A DNA stretch of 64,000 bases from Chloroflexota bacterium (lineage in GTDB: Bacteria; Chloroflexota; Anaerolineae; Anaerolineales; UBA4823): assembly GCA_012516075.1 (NCBI GenBank), contig JAAYXE010000125.1, positions 1-64,000 of the forward strand, given 5' to 3'. The notes under the pieces are model-generated. The model saw only the letters and a list, made by a program, of their open reading frames with translations. It was not told where the DNA came from and made no database searches. Made by a program: the position numbers and the translations under genes. Positions 17,481 to 26,312 of this stretch are shown here, piece by piece. Position 1 is the stretch's first letter. Every line of letters starts with the position of its first letter.

Positions 17481-18514
17481 GCAGCACCAGCCTGCTGGAG
17501 GGCCTGCCTGACCAGCCTGGCGGAGCGGTCCCAGGTGTAGAGGCGGGATCGCTCGTAACCTTTGCGAGCCAGGTCGCGGCGCAGTTCGTCGTCCTGGACC
17601 AGGCAGCGCAGGGCAGCAGCCAGGTCCGGGACGGAGAGGGGGTCGATGAGCAGGCCGGCCTCGCCCACTACTTCGGGGAGGGCGGCCGCACGTCCGGCGA
17701 TCACGGGAGTCCCGCAGGCCATGGCCTCCAGAATGGGCAGCCCAAAGCCCTCGTAAAGGGAAGGCATGACAAAACCCAGCGCTGCCGAGTAAAGGGCTGG
17801 CAGATCGGCATCGCTGACATACCCGACCTGCAGGACTCCATCCGCCGGCGCCTCCAGGTGGGAAAGCCGGCGAAATGCATCACCCGGTCCCCCGGCGATC
17901 ACCAGGTGCACAGGCCTGACTTCCCGGAAGACTTGCGCCCAGGCGTGCACAAGCGTTGGCAGGTTCTTGCGCGGCTCGAGCGTGCCGACAAAGAGCATGT
18001 AAGCCGGGGGCAGGCTGTATTTGCGGCGCAGGCGGGCGCGCTCCACATCGGGACGGGGATAGAACTTTTCCGCATCGACACCGCAGGGAACGACATGAAT
18101 TTTATCCGCGGAAATCCGAAAGGCCCGGGAAATGCGTATTTTTGAGTACAGGGAGTCAGTAATGATGAGTTTCACCCTGTGGGCCAAACGGGGGAGGAGC
18201 CAGCGGTACCAGATGGCGAAGCGGGGATTGAACCATTCCGGATGGTCGACCACGCTAAGGTCGTGAATGGTGAGCACCTGTCTAGAGACTGCCAGCGGGC
18301 CGGAATTGGCCGGGGACCAGAGGATTTCATGTTTGCTGATCTGCTGAGGGAGAAAAACCTGTTCCCAGATATGACCGCGAAACCCCTGCGGGGCGTGGAT
18401 GCCGGCAGTCCTGAGGGGGATGCCCAGGCGAGCGCTCACTTCGCGAGTGTAGCGTTCCACGCCGGTGATCCGGCGTCCCAGCGCACGGCCATTAATCAAC
18501 ACTTGAGCATCCAT
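17477..18514 (-). CDS. Glycosyltransferase family 4 (mannosyltransferase-like)
   Basis: A 345-residue GT-B enzyme. N-domain: VLINGRALGRRITGVERYTRE, followed by EQVFLPQQ and SPANSGPLA, phrases common to WbpX/MtfB-like mannosyltransferases. C-domain: FVGTLEPRKNLPTLV and the donor-binding YEGFGLPILEAMACGTPVI. It is the first gene of the leftward three-gene unit and has little ribosome-site sequence before its ATG. The acceptor is presumably the growing exopolysaccharide repeat. Confidence 0.92.
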   Translation of the reverse strand: MDAQVLINGRALGRRITGVERYTREVSARLGIPLRTAGIHAPQGFRGHIWEQVFLPQQISKHEILWSPANSGPLAVSRQVLTIHDLSVVDHPEWFNPRFAIWYRWLLPRLAHRVKLIITDSLYSKIRISRAFRISADKIHVVPCGVDAEKFYPRPDVERARLRRKYSLPPAYMLFVGTLEPRKNLPTLVHAWAQVFREVRPVHLVIAGGPGDAFRRLSHLEAPADGVLQVGYVSDADLPALYSAALGFVMPSLYEGFGLPILEAMACGTPVIAGRAAALPEVVGEAGLLIDPLSVPDLAAALRCLVQDDELRRDLARKGYERSRLYTWDRSARLVRQALQQAGAA

Positions 18515-18713
18515 CGGGGTAAAAATTATTGTTCGATCTGATCACATCTTCGTCAGACAGGCGGTACGTGGTCGCGATGGGCGGCCTGTATTTGTTTATA
18601 CGCTGAATTCAGTCCGGCGGATTTTTACAGGGTTGGTATTCCTTTACACCGGGGGAAAAGCCTGAACACGACCTGCAGTCGAAAGCGTGTGACCAGGCCG
18701 GAGGAGTGGAAGA

Positions 18714-20099
18714 GTGAAGATGATCAAGCCGGTTTCCAGAGTGCGAGTGGAGCTGGATGCTGCCCGATGGTGCGAAGCCCTATCCCAGGTCTGTTTTGCC
18801 CTGACACTGATCGCACTCCCGCTGCGTTTCCGGCTCGTCTTAATGCACAGAGAATTCCCACCCATCTACGCGGACTATACCGACGTGCTGCTGTTCAGCA
18901 GCGACTGGTTCTTCCTGGGAACGCTGCTGTTCTGGGGATTGAGCCTGGCCCTGCGGCCGCGCCGCATCGAGTTGGGGCCGTGGTTTCTAACCTATCCGCT
19001 GATGGGCGTAACGGTAACCGGGCTGCTCAGTGTCATAAAATCCATCGATCCCCTGCTGTCGACGTATCACGCCGGACGGCTGGTGCTGCTGCTGGGGTTT
19101 TACCTGTTTGTGATCAATCAAATACGGTCGTTGAGCCAGCTCGCTCTGCCGCTGCTGGTGCAGGTTTTCATCCAGGCCCTGGTCGGGATCGGGCAGGTGC
19201 TGCAGCAGGGAGATCTGGGGCTGCAGACGCTGGGAGAATACGAACTCGACCCGGACTGGAACGGTGTAAGCGTCGTCTTCAGCAGCGGCGTTCGTCTGCT
19301 GAGGGCCTACGGTCTCACCGATCACCCCAATCTGCTGGGCGGTATTCTGGCCTTTGGATTGATACTGCTCGCGGCCTGGTATATGAGCACGCGCAGCAGG
19401 TGGGACAGCATTTACGCGGCTTTCTTCACCGCCGGAGCCCTGGGACTGCTGGTGACGTTCTCACGTTCAGCCTGGCTGGCCTTTGCTGCCGGATCCGCGC
19501 TGGCGGCCTGGCTGGTATGGCGAAAACGGGATCATGGATTACTGCTGCGATTACTGAGCCTGTGGGCTGCCAGTCTTATCGTGCTGCTGCCCTTTGTCGT
19601 GGCATATGCGCCGGTTCTGGGGGTGCGGTTGAACCGGGGAAGCTCGTTTGCAGAGAATCCACAGGAAATGCAGTCCCTGGGATCACGTCCGCTGTTGAAC
19701 AATGCAGCCAACGAGATATTTGCCGAAAACGCGGTCTCGGGAACCGGGCTGGGTACGTTTCCGCTGGCGCTGCGTGGGCGTTACCCTGTATTTCCGGTGG
19801 ACTATCAGCCAGCCCACTTTGTCCTGCTGGACGTGGCCGCAGAGACCGGGATCTTCGGCGCGCTGTTTTACGCCCTGTTGAGCGCGGCACCCTGGCTGGC
19901 CCTGTGGTTGAACCGGCGCAGGCTGCATTTCGGCCCGGCGCTGGTTGGCGCCTCGGGGCTGCTGCTGGCGGTGACCCTGGTGGGTTTCTTCGATTACTAC
20001 ACCTGGCTGCTGGTTCCCGGGCGGCTGTGGCAATGGCTGGCCTGGGGGCTGTGGGGGATGGCATACCTGTCAGCGCTGCGGGGGCAGAGCCATGCTTGA
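18714..20099 (+). CDS. O-antigen ligase/polymerase-like membrane protein
   Basis: A polytopic protein of 461 residues with about 10-12 membrane segments and one large periplasmic loop (about residues 298-375, ending GTGLGTFPLAL). The WaaL/Wzy-like signatures are the loop's conserved arginine region (GVRLNRGSSF) and the HPNLLGGILAFGL stretch. It joins or polymerises lipid-linked glycan at the outer face of the membrane. The start is GTG 18714 after GGAGGAGTGG; an ATG two codons later is also possible. It is the first gene of a nine-gene rightward unit and overlaps the next gene by 8 bp. Confidence 0.88.
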   Translation: MKMIKPVSRVRVELDAARWCEALSQVCFALTLIALPLRFRLVLMHREFPPIYADYTDVLLFSSDWFFLGTLLFWGLSLALRPRRIELGPWFLTYPLMGVTVTGLLSVIKSIDPLLSTYHAGRLVLLLGFYLFVINQIRSLSQLALPLLVQVFIQALVGIGQVLQQGDLGLQTLGEYELDPDWNGVSVVFSSGVRLLRAYGLTDHPNLLGGILAFGLILLAAWYMSTRSRWDSIYAAFFTAGALGLLVTFSRSAWLAFAAGSALAAWLVWRKRDHGLLLRLLSLWAASLIVLLPFVVAYAPVLGVRLNRGSSFAENPQEMQSLGSRPLLNNAANEIFAENAVSGTGLGTFPLALRGRYPVFPVDYQPAHFVLLDVAAETGIFGALFYALLSAAPWLALWLNRRRLHFGPALVGASGLLLAVTLVGFFDYYTWLLVPGRLWQWLAWGLWGMAYLSALRGQSHA

Positions 20100-21582
20100 C
20101 CTGCTGTTTATCCCTACAGCTATCCTTTACCTGATTGTGGTCGGGTCTCTGTTTATCTACGGGGTGAACTTCTTCTATCTGACCTACCTGACCTGGCGCA
20201 GAGGGGAGCAGCGCAGCGAGGAGATCACTATTGAGGAATGGCCCGTGGTGACGGTGCAGCTACCCATTTACAACGAACTGTACGTCGCCAGCCGGCTGAT
20301 TTTGGCTGCGGCGAAACTGGATTACCCCCGTGACCTGCTGGAGATTCAGGTGCTGGATGATTCGGACGACGAGACCGCCCTGCTGGTGGCAAAGCAGGTA
20401 GCAGAACTGTGCGAGCAGGGGATCAATATTCTCCATCTGCACCGCCGGGAGCGCAGCGGGTACAAGGCCGGAGCCCTGATGGAAGGGCTGCACCAGGCCC
20501 GGGGCGAATTCCTGGCGATCTTCGACGCCGATTTCATCCCCCCCGCCGATTTTCTCAAACGTACGATTCCGCACTTTTATAAGGATCCGGGCGTCGGTTT
20601 TGTGCAGGCGCGCTGGGGGCATGTCAACCGGGATTACTCCGTGCTGACCTATCTGCAGTCTCTTTCGATCGATGCACATTTCATGGTGGAGCAGTTCGCC
20701 CGCAGCCAGAACGGCTACTGGTTCAACTTTAATGGAACGGCCGGAATCTGGCGGCGGCAGGCGATGATCGATGCAGGAGGATGGAAAGCAGAGACTCTCA
20801 CTGAAGATCTGGACCTCTCCTACCGGGCTTTTTTCAAGGGCTGGCGGGCGGTGTATCTGCGCGACCTGGAGGTTCCTGCAGAACTTCCGGTCAGCTTCAG
20901 CGCATACCGGCGGCAGCAGCAGCGCTGGGCGCGCGGCAGCCTGGAATGCGCCCGAAAATTCCTGCCCCAGATCTGGGAATCGGCGGCGCCTTTTTCTCTG
21001 AAAATGGAAGCCACGCTGCATCTGACGGGCTATGTGGTGCACCTGCTTCTATTCGCCCTGGTCTTCCTCTACCCGCTGATCCTGGTGCTCTCGCAGCGCT
21101 ATTCCAATTTGCTCACGCTGTTTGGGATCGCCTTTCTATTCAACGCCACGGCGCTGGCGCCGACCGCGTTTTTTGCCGTTGCCCAGCAGCAGCTCGGGCA
21201 CACCTGGTGGAAAAAAGTGCCGGCGATCCTATGTATCTCGTGCCTGGGGGCCGGGATGATGGTGAACACAGTGTGGGCCGCTCTGCAGGTCTACACCAGC
21301 CGGCCGGGGGTTTTCGAACGCACACCCAAATTCGGCATTCGAAGGCGCGGGGAAGATTGGACCCGGAGCCGATACCAGCTCCGGCTGGATGCGATCGTGT
21401 ATTTTGAGCTGCTGCTTGCCCTGGTAAACATGGGGACCGTTTACATGGCGGTGCGGGCGCAGAACTGGCTCATCGCCTATTACTCGCTGAGCTTCTGCCT
21501 GGGTCTGCTGTTCACCTCGGGGATGAGCATTGTCCAGGCGCTGGCAGTGCAGCGGCGAAAAAGGATGGCAACCCATGGATAA
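20092..21582 (+). CDS. Processive family 2 glycosyltransferase (cellulose/glucomannan synthase-like)
   Basis: A membrane synthase of 496 residues. One N-terminal helix precedes a cytoplasmic GT-A domain with the full processive D,D,D,QxxRW set: VLDDSDDET (about 93), FDADF (about 144), TEDLDLSY (about 241) and QQQRWARG (about 277). Four helices follow at the C-terminus (about 315-480), forming the export channel in this family. It would elongate a beta-linked chain and push it through the membrane. It overlaps the polymerase gene by 8 bp and the next gene by 8 bp. Confidence 0.93.
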   Translation: MLDLLFIPTAILYLIVVGSLFIYGVNFFYLTYLTWRRGEQRSEEITIEEWPVVTVQLPIYNELYVASRLILAAAKLDYPRDLLEIQVLDDSDDETALLVAKQVAELCEQGINILHLHRRERSGYKAGALMEGLHQARGEFLAIFDADFIPPADFLKRTIPHFYKDPGVGFVQARWGHVNRDYSVLTYLQSLSIDAHFMVEQFARSQNGYWFNFNGTAGIWRRQAMIDAGGWKAETLTEDLDLSYRAFFKGWRAVYLRDLEVPAELPVSFSAYRRQQQRWARGSLECARKFLPQIWESAAPFSLKMEATLHLTGYVVHLLLFALVFLYPLILVLSQRYSNLLTLFGIAFLFNATALAPTAFFAVAQQQLGHTWWKKVPAILCISCLGAGMMVNTVWAALQVYTSRPGVFERTPKFGIRRRGEDWTRSRYQLRLDAIVYFELLLALVNMGTVYMAVRAQNWLIAYYSLSFCLGLLFTSGMSIVQALAVQRRKRMATHG

Positions 21583-22528
21583 AGACAGGTTGGACCTGGC
21601 CGTAGTACTGACCACCGTCTACGCCGATGTGTTCGACTATCCCCTGCGGCCGGAAGAACTGCAGCGCTACCTGATCGGCCAGCGGGCCAGCCTGGATGAA
21701 GTTTGTGAGGCGCTGACCTGCGGGCGTCTGGCGCGAGAGCACTTAAACCAGGCCGGCGGGTACATCACGCTGCGCGGGCGAGAGGAATTGAGCGCAGTGA
21801 GGAAGGCTCGCCAGAGAACGGCGGCGAGGTTGTGGCCGGCAGCCGTACACTACGGAAAAATCCTGGGGCGGCTGCCCTTCGTGCGCATGACTGCGGTGAC
21901 GGGGGCGCTGGCGGTGAGCAACGTCGACGGCCGGCTGGATCTGGACTTCCTGGTGGTGACCGAGCCCGGGCGTCTGTGGGTGTGCCGTGCGTTCGGCATC
22001 CTGCTGGTGCGGCATGCCCAGCAGCGCAATGTGCTGCTGTGCCCGAATTACTACCTGGCGGAGAACCGTCTGCAGATTAACGACCGCAGCCTGTACACGG
22101 CGCACGAGCTGGCGCAGATGGTGCCGGTGGCCGGTATGGATGTTTACGAGCGGATGAGGGCGGTGAACGACTGGACCCGCGCGCTGCTGCCGAACGCATT
22201 GGGCGCGCCGGAAGTCGGAGTAATACAGGCCTCGAACGGGCGGCACAGTACTTCCGGTCGTGGTCTGCTGCGCTCTGCGGTTGAGACGGGGCTGCGCGCT
22301 CCGGCCGTGGACCGTCTCGAGCGCTGGGAGATGGAGCGCAAAATCAGGAAATTCAACAACCAGCCAGGGGATCGTGCCGAAGTGAACTTTGGAGCAGACT
22401 GGTGCAAGGGACACTTTGACGGGCACGGGCGGCGTGCGCTGGCAGCTTTCGAAGCGCGTGTGGAACGCCTGGGCCTCGCTCAGGAGGCAGAACACCTGCT
22501 GCAGGGAGCGCTGGAGGGCATGCCATGA
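21575..22528 (+). CDS. Nucleotidyltransferase-like protein of unknown substrate
   Basis: 317 residues. The middle part (about residues 105-130) has the pol-beta nucleotidyltransferase pattern: a GALAVSN turn followed nine residues later by DLDFLVV, giving the two metal-binding aspartates. The N-terminal 90 residues look helical and may be a winged-helix-like domain. The rest is unrecognised. The start at 21575 has AAGGATGG upstream and sits inside the end of the GT2 gene; the ATG of the next gene overlaps its stop by 4 bp. Nucleotidyl transfer to a protein, lipid or sugar of this pathway is plausible; nothing shows which. Confidence 0.72.
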   Translation: MDKDRLDLAVVLTTVYADVFDYPLRPEELQRYLIGQRASLDEVCEALTCGRLAREHLNQAGGYITLRGREELSAVRKARQRTAARLWPAAVHYGKILGRLPFVRMTAVTGALAVSNVDGRLDLDFLVVTEPGRLWVCRAFGILLVRHAQQRNVLLCPNYYLAENRLQINDRSLYTAHELAQMVPVAGMDVYERMRAVNDWTRALLPNALGAPEVGVIQASNGRHSTSGRGLLRSAVETGLRAPAVDRLERWEMERKIRKFNNQPGDRAEVNFGADWCKGHFDGHGRRALAAFEARVERLGLAQEAEHLLQGALEGMP

Positions 22529-24093
22529 GCGAGATCCTGTTTGGCCAGTCGTACTTCCTGCGCTTCGACCCCAAGCTGTGGCAGGCAATGCAGCCATACC
22601 CCCCTCTGGGTACCCTGTATGCAGCCAGCTACATGCGCCAGAGGGGCTGCGAGGCAGCGCTGTTCGACGCCATGCTGGCCGAATCGACGGATGACTGGCG
22701 GCGGGCGCTCGAAGCTCACCGGCCGCTCTATGCTGTGCTGTTTGAAGATAACTTCAATTACCTTTCGAAGATGTGCCTGCTGCGCATGCGCCAGGCGGCT
22801 TATGAAATGATCGCACTGGCGCGGGAACGCGGCTGCACGGTCATTGTCTGCGGGGCAGATGCCACGGATCACCCTGCAGAGTACCTGGCGGCCGGGGCGG
22901 ATTTTGTGCTGCGCGGAGAGGGCGAAGTCACGCTGGGAGAACTGGTCGACCAGCTCAGCGGGCGCACCCCGGAGCACCTGGCCGAAACACCCGGGCTGGC
23001 CTACAGAGTCCCTGCCCGGGCAGGGGAATCGCTGGTGATCACATCCCCTCGGGATGACATTCGTGATCTGGACTCTCTGCCCTTCCCGGCCTGGGATCTG
23101 GTGGATATTGAGCGCTACCGCAAAATCTGGCTGGAACGGCACGGGTACTTCTCGATGAACCTGGCCACTACCCGGGGCTGCCCCTTCCACTGCAACTGGT
23201 GTGCGAAGCCGATCTGGGGGCAGCGCTATCACTCTCGCAGCCCGGAGAACGCCGCCGCGGAGGTGGCCTGGCTGAAGGAAGTGTACAGCCCCGACCACCT
23301 GTGGATTGTGGACGATATCTTTGGCCTCAGGCCGGGCTGGGTGCAGCGCTTCGCTGACCTGCTGGAGGAAAAGGGGGTGAAGATCCCGTTCAAATGCCTC
23401 AACCGGGTCGATCTGCTGCTGCGTGAGGGGGAGATCGAAGCCCTGCGGCGGGCCGGCTGTCACACTGCGTGGGTAGGCGCCGAATCGGGGGCGCAGCATA
23501 TCCTTGAGGCCATGGATAAGGGCACGCGCGTCGAGCAGATTTACGAGGCAGCCCGGCGGCTGAGAGAAGCCGGGATCCGGGTGGGTTTTTTCCTGCAGTT
23601 CGGCTACCCTGGAGAGAGCTGGGAGGATATTCTGAAAACAATGAAGATGGTGTGGGAATGCCGGCCAGACGATATCGGGATGTCGGTCTCCTACCCGCTG
23701 CCCGGGACGCGCTTTCATGAAGCGGTGAAAGCGCAGCTCGGCGTGCAGCAGAACTGGATTGATTCGAACGACCTGGCGATGCTGTACCAGGGACCTTTCT
23801 CGACTGCTTTTTACCGGCAGCTTCACAGCGTGCTGCACAAGGAGTACCGCCTGCGGCGGACCTGGTGGCGGTTGAGCGGCAGGCAGAAGGGAACGAGCAA
23901 TCCGGTGAGGAACGAGCAGAGAGGCAGCATTATGCGGGCTGTGGCAGCGGCATGCTACCATGCCGTCACCCTGCCGCTGGCGTGGTTCAGGCTGCGGCGG
24001 TTAAAGAGCGCCCCGCACCGGGGTGTGACCAGCCTGCCCGGTCTGCAGCACCCGCTGGACGCATCGATACCGTCCGCGCAGAGGGAGGGGTAA
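22525..24093 (+). CDS. B12-binding-domain radical SAM enzyme
   Basis: 522 residues. The N-terminal ~170 residues form a Rossmann-like B12-binding domain (YPPLGTLYAASYMRQRG, VIVCGADATDHP, FVLRGEGEVTL). Then comes a radical SAM barrel with the 4Fe-4S cysteines Cys219, Cys223 and Cys226 in GCPFHCNWC, and a typical EEKGVKIPFKC region. Such enzymes methylate unactivated carbon or phosphorus, or rearrange carbon skeletons. The classic DxHxxG cobalamin ligand is not seen, as in many members of this class. In a glycan operon a C-methylated or otherwise rearranged sugar or lipid is possible, as inference. It overlaps the preceding gene by 4 bp. Confidence 0.88.
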   Translation: MSEILFGQSYFLRFDPKLWQAMQPYPPLGTLYAASYMRQRGCEAALFDAMLAESTDDWRRALEAHRPLYAVLFEDNFNYLSKMCLLRMRQAAYEMIALARERGCTVIVCGADATDHPAEYLAAGADFVLRGEGEVTLGELVDQLSGRTPEHLAETPGLAYRVPARAGESLVITSPRDDIRDLDSLPFPAWDLVDIERYRKIWLERHGYFSMNLATTRGCPFHCNWCAKPIWGQRYHSRSPENAAAEVAWLKEVYSPDHLWIVDDIFGLRPGWVQRFADLLEEKGVKIPFKCLNRVDLLLREGEIEALRRAGCHTAWVGAESGAQHILEAMDKGTRVEQIYEAARRLREAGIRVGFFLQFGYPGESWEDILKTMKMVWECRPDDIGMSVSYPLPGTRFHEAVKAQLGVQQNWIDSNDLAMLYQGPFSTAFYRQLHSVLHKEYRLRRTWWRLSGRQKGTSNPVRNEQRGSIMRAVAAACYHAVTLPLAWFRLRRLKSAPHRGVTSLPGLQHPLDASIPSAQREG

Positions 24094-24097
24094 CGAG

Positions 24098-24979
24098 TTG
24101 GCCGAACCCTTCGCAGATCTGGCCGAGGCTTTTTCGCTGACCGCTGAAAAATATGACCGTTTTGCCCAGGACCATCCCAACCTGGCGCGCATGCGGGGGA
24201 AGGTCTATGCCCATCTCACCCGGTGGCTGCCGCCCGGAGCGCATATCTTAGAGCTCAACGCCGGAACGGGTACAGACGCGGTGTATCTGGCCCAACAGGG
24301 TTTCCGCGTGCACGCCACGGATATTGCCCCGGGGATGCTGGGCCGCCTGCAGAAAAAGGTCGCAGAGCTGGGGCTGGAAGAGCTGGTGAGCTGCGAGCGC
24401 CATTCGTTCACCGAACTGGACCGGGTGAAGGGTGGACCGTTCGATGCGGTTTTTTCGAACCTGGGCGGGTTGAACTGCATCCCGGATTTGCGCCTGGTGG
24501 CCCGGCACCTGCCATGCGTGCTGCGGCCCGGCGGGCTGGTCACCTGGGTGATTATGCCGCCGGTCTGCCCCTGGGAACTGGCGCTGGCGTTCAGCGGCGA
24601 TTTCCGGCTGGCGTTCCGCCGCCTGAGGCCGGGGGGAACACGCGCTCATCTGGAAGGGAAATACTTTATGGTGTACTATTACACACCCGGGCAGGTCCGG
24701 GAGGCACTGGGGAGCGAATTTGAACTGCTGGATGTCGAGGGTCTATCGATATTCGCCCCTCCTGCGGAGAGCAAGAACCTGGCCCGCCGGCACCGGAGGT
24801 TGTACAAACTGCTGTGTGCGCTGGATGAACGGCTGGCGCGAGCGCCGCTGTTGCGCGGCATGGGGGATTTCTTCATCATCTCGATGCGCTACCGGCCGGC
24901 GCGGAGCACGAAAGGGAATGGAGTAAACCTTGAGGAGAAGCCCGACCCTTCCCTGGTGGAAAAAGATCTGGGGTCCTGA
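24098..24979 (+). CDS. Class I SAM-dependent methyltransferase
   Basis: 293 residues with a Rossmann methyltransferase core: motif I ILELNAGTGTDAVYLAQQG (residues about 50-68), an acidic residue after it in ATDIAPGML, and motif IV/post regions DAVFSNLGGLNCI and LRPGGLVTWV. The start codon is TTG, preceded by GGGAGGGG at good spacing. It follows the radical SAM gene by 4 bp and its end overlaps the flippase start. It probably methylates a sugar or a lipid-linked intermediate of the same pathway. Confidence 0.88.
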   Translation: MAEPFADLAEAFSLTAEKYDRFAQDHPNLARMRGKVYAHLTRWLPPGAHILELNAGTGTDAVYLAQQGFRVHATDIAPGMLGRLQKKVAELGLEELVSCERHSFTELDRVKGGPFDAVFSNLGGLNCIPDLRLVARHLPCVLRPGGLVTWVIMPPVCPWELALAFSGDFRLAFRRLRPGGTRAHLEGKYFMVYYYTPGQVREALGSEFELLDVEGLSIFAPPAESKNLARRHRRLYKLLCALDERLARAPLLRGMGDFFIISMRYRPARSTKGNGVNLEEKPDPSLVEKDLGS

Positions 24980-26312
24980 CGGCTTTCCCGGCGCTGAGAG
25001 TGTGGAAGCACTGCGCACTGGCCGGCGGGTCAGTGCGAACACGTTGTGGCTGCTGCTGTCGCGGTTTGGCGCCCAGGGGCTGATGGTCGTGTTCACGCTG
25101 GTGATCGCGCGGCGGCTGGGCGAGAGCGGGCTGGGGGCTTATGCCTGGATGGGGGCCGTCATTGTGCTGGGGAACGTGCTCACCACCGCGGGCAGCGACG
25201 TGGTGCTGATCCGGCAGATCGCCGGGGAGAAAGACATGAGCCTGCTGCCGGCCGGTCTTTTTACCCAGCTTTTTTTCTCGGCCCTGTTCGCTGCTGGGGT
25301 TTACCTGGCAGCCCCATACCTGCCCAACACCAGCCCGGAGGCCGCAATGGCCCTGCGGCTGTACAGCCTGGCGCTGTTCCCAATGGCTTTTTACTCCGTA
25401 TGCAGCGCAGCACTGCGCGGTGTGGAACGGATGGACGCTTTCCTGTGGTTGAGTCTGGCGGGGAGTCTGCTTCCGGCCGGCCTGGCCTGGGCCCTGATTC
25501 AACCGGGCAGCAGCCTGACCTTCCTGGCGGGGCTGCTTGTGATATCGCAGGTCGTCGTGGCGCTGCTGGCCGGCTGGTTTTGCCGCCTGTGGGTGCCCGG
25601 GTTCGGAGACGGCTGGACCCTGTCGCGCACCGCTGTGCACACACTACTGTATCTGAGCCTACCCGTAGCCCTGCTGGGCGTGTTGAAAATCCTCTACCAG
25701 CGCAGCGGTATTTTCCTGGTCACGGCGCTGGCCGGAGAGGCGGCTACAGGCCAGTTTTCAGCTGCTCTGAAGCTGGTGGAGGTGCTGCAGGCCGGGCATA
25801 TTGCGGCGCTGGGAGCGCTGTTCCCAATGATGGCGCGCAGCTACCGGCACGAGGAAGGCGAAGCATCGCCAGCGGATGCAGTGATCACCCTCTCGGGCTG
25901 GCTGCTGGCGGGCCTGGGTGTGCTGCTGGCCGGGATATTATTTGTGCTCGCCCCCCGGCTGGTCACCATCCTGTACGGTGAAGCGTTCTCAACCGCTGTT
26001 TCCGTGACCCGGCTGCTGGCCTGGATGCTGATCCCCTACTCGGTGAACATCTACATTTCATCGCTGATGCTTTCCGCCCACCAGGAGTCTGAGATTGCGC
26101 GCGCCCTGCTGGGCAGCCTGCTGGTATTCATCGCGCTGAGCATCTGGTGGATTCCGCTGTGGGGCGTTCGCGGAGCGGCTCTGGCTGCGCTGGTGGCGGA
26201 GGGGGTGCAGGCCTGGATGTACATTCACCTGTGGGGCAGCTGGATGAAGACAGCAGGGGCCGGAATCCATCCCGGGCGGAGGGTGAAGGAGCAGGTCCGG
26301 AGAACACAATGA
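24930..26312 (+). CDS. Polysaccharide flippase (Wzx-like, MOP superfamily)
   Basis: A 460-residue protein with 12-14 predicted membrane helices. The first helix region (NTLWLLLSRFGAQGLMVVFTLVIARRLGESGLG) is typical of oligosaccharide flippases. It would turn the lipid-linked repeat unit to the outer leaflet for the polymerase encoded upstream. The start is uncertain: TTG 24930 has GGAG seven bases upstream but overlaps the methyltransferase gene by 50 bp, while GTG 25002 would begin after it. Confidence 0.9.
   Translation: MRRSPTLPWWKKIWGPDGFPGAESVEALRTGRRVSANTLWLLLSRFGAQGLMVVFTLVIARRLGESGLGAYAWMGAVIVLGNVLTTAGSDVVLIRQIAGEKDMSLLPAGLFTQLFFSALFAAGVYLAAPYLPNTSPEAAMALRLYSLALFPMAFYSVCSAALRGVERMDAFLWLSLAGSLLPAGLAWALIQPGSSLTFLAGLLVISQVVVALLAGWFCRLWVPGFGDGWTLSRTAVHTLLYLSLPVALLGVLKILYQRSGIFLVTALAGEAATGQFSAALKLVEVLQAGHIAALGALFPMMARSYRHEEGEASPADAVITLSGWLLAGLGVLLAGILFVLAPRLVTILYGEAFSTAVSVTRLLAWMLIPYSVNIYISSLMLSAHQESEIARALLGSLLVFIALSIWWIPLWGVRGAALAALVAEGVQAWMYIHLWGSWMKTAGAGIHPGRRVKEQVRRTQ

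Noticed and set aside
18689..20134. A 481-codon plus-strand frame overlapping the O-antigen-ligase-like gene
   Set aside because: The other plus frame gives a clean polytopic membrane protein with a proper GTG start and ribosome site; this one reads as Gly/Ala/Arg-rich noise.
22480..23961. A 493-codon minus-strand frame opposite the radical SAM gene
   Set aside because: GC-rich third positions keep the opposite frame open. The plus strand has the 4Fe-4S motif and operon overlaps; the minus frame has no domain.
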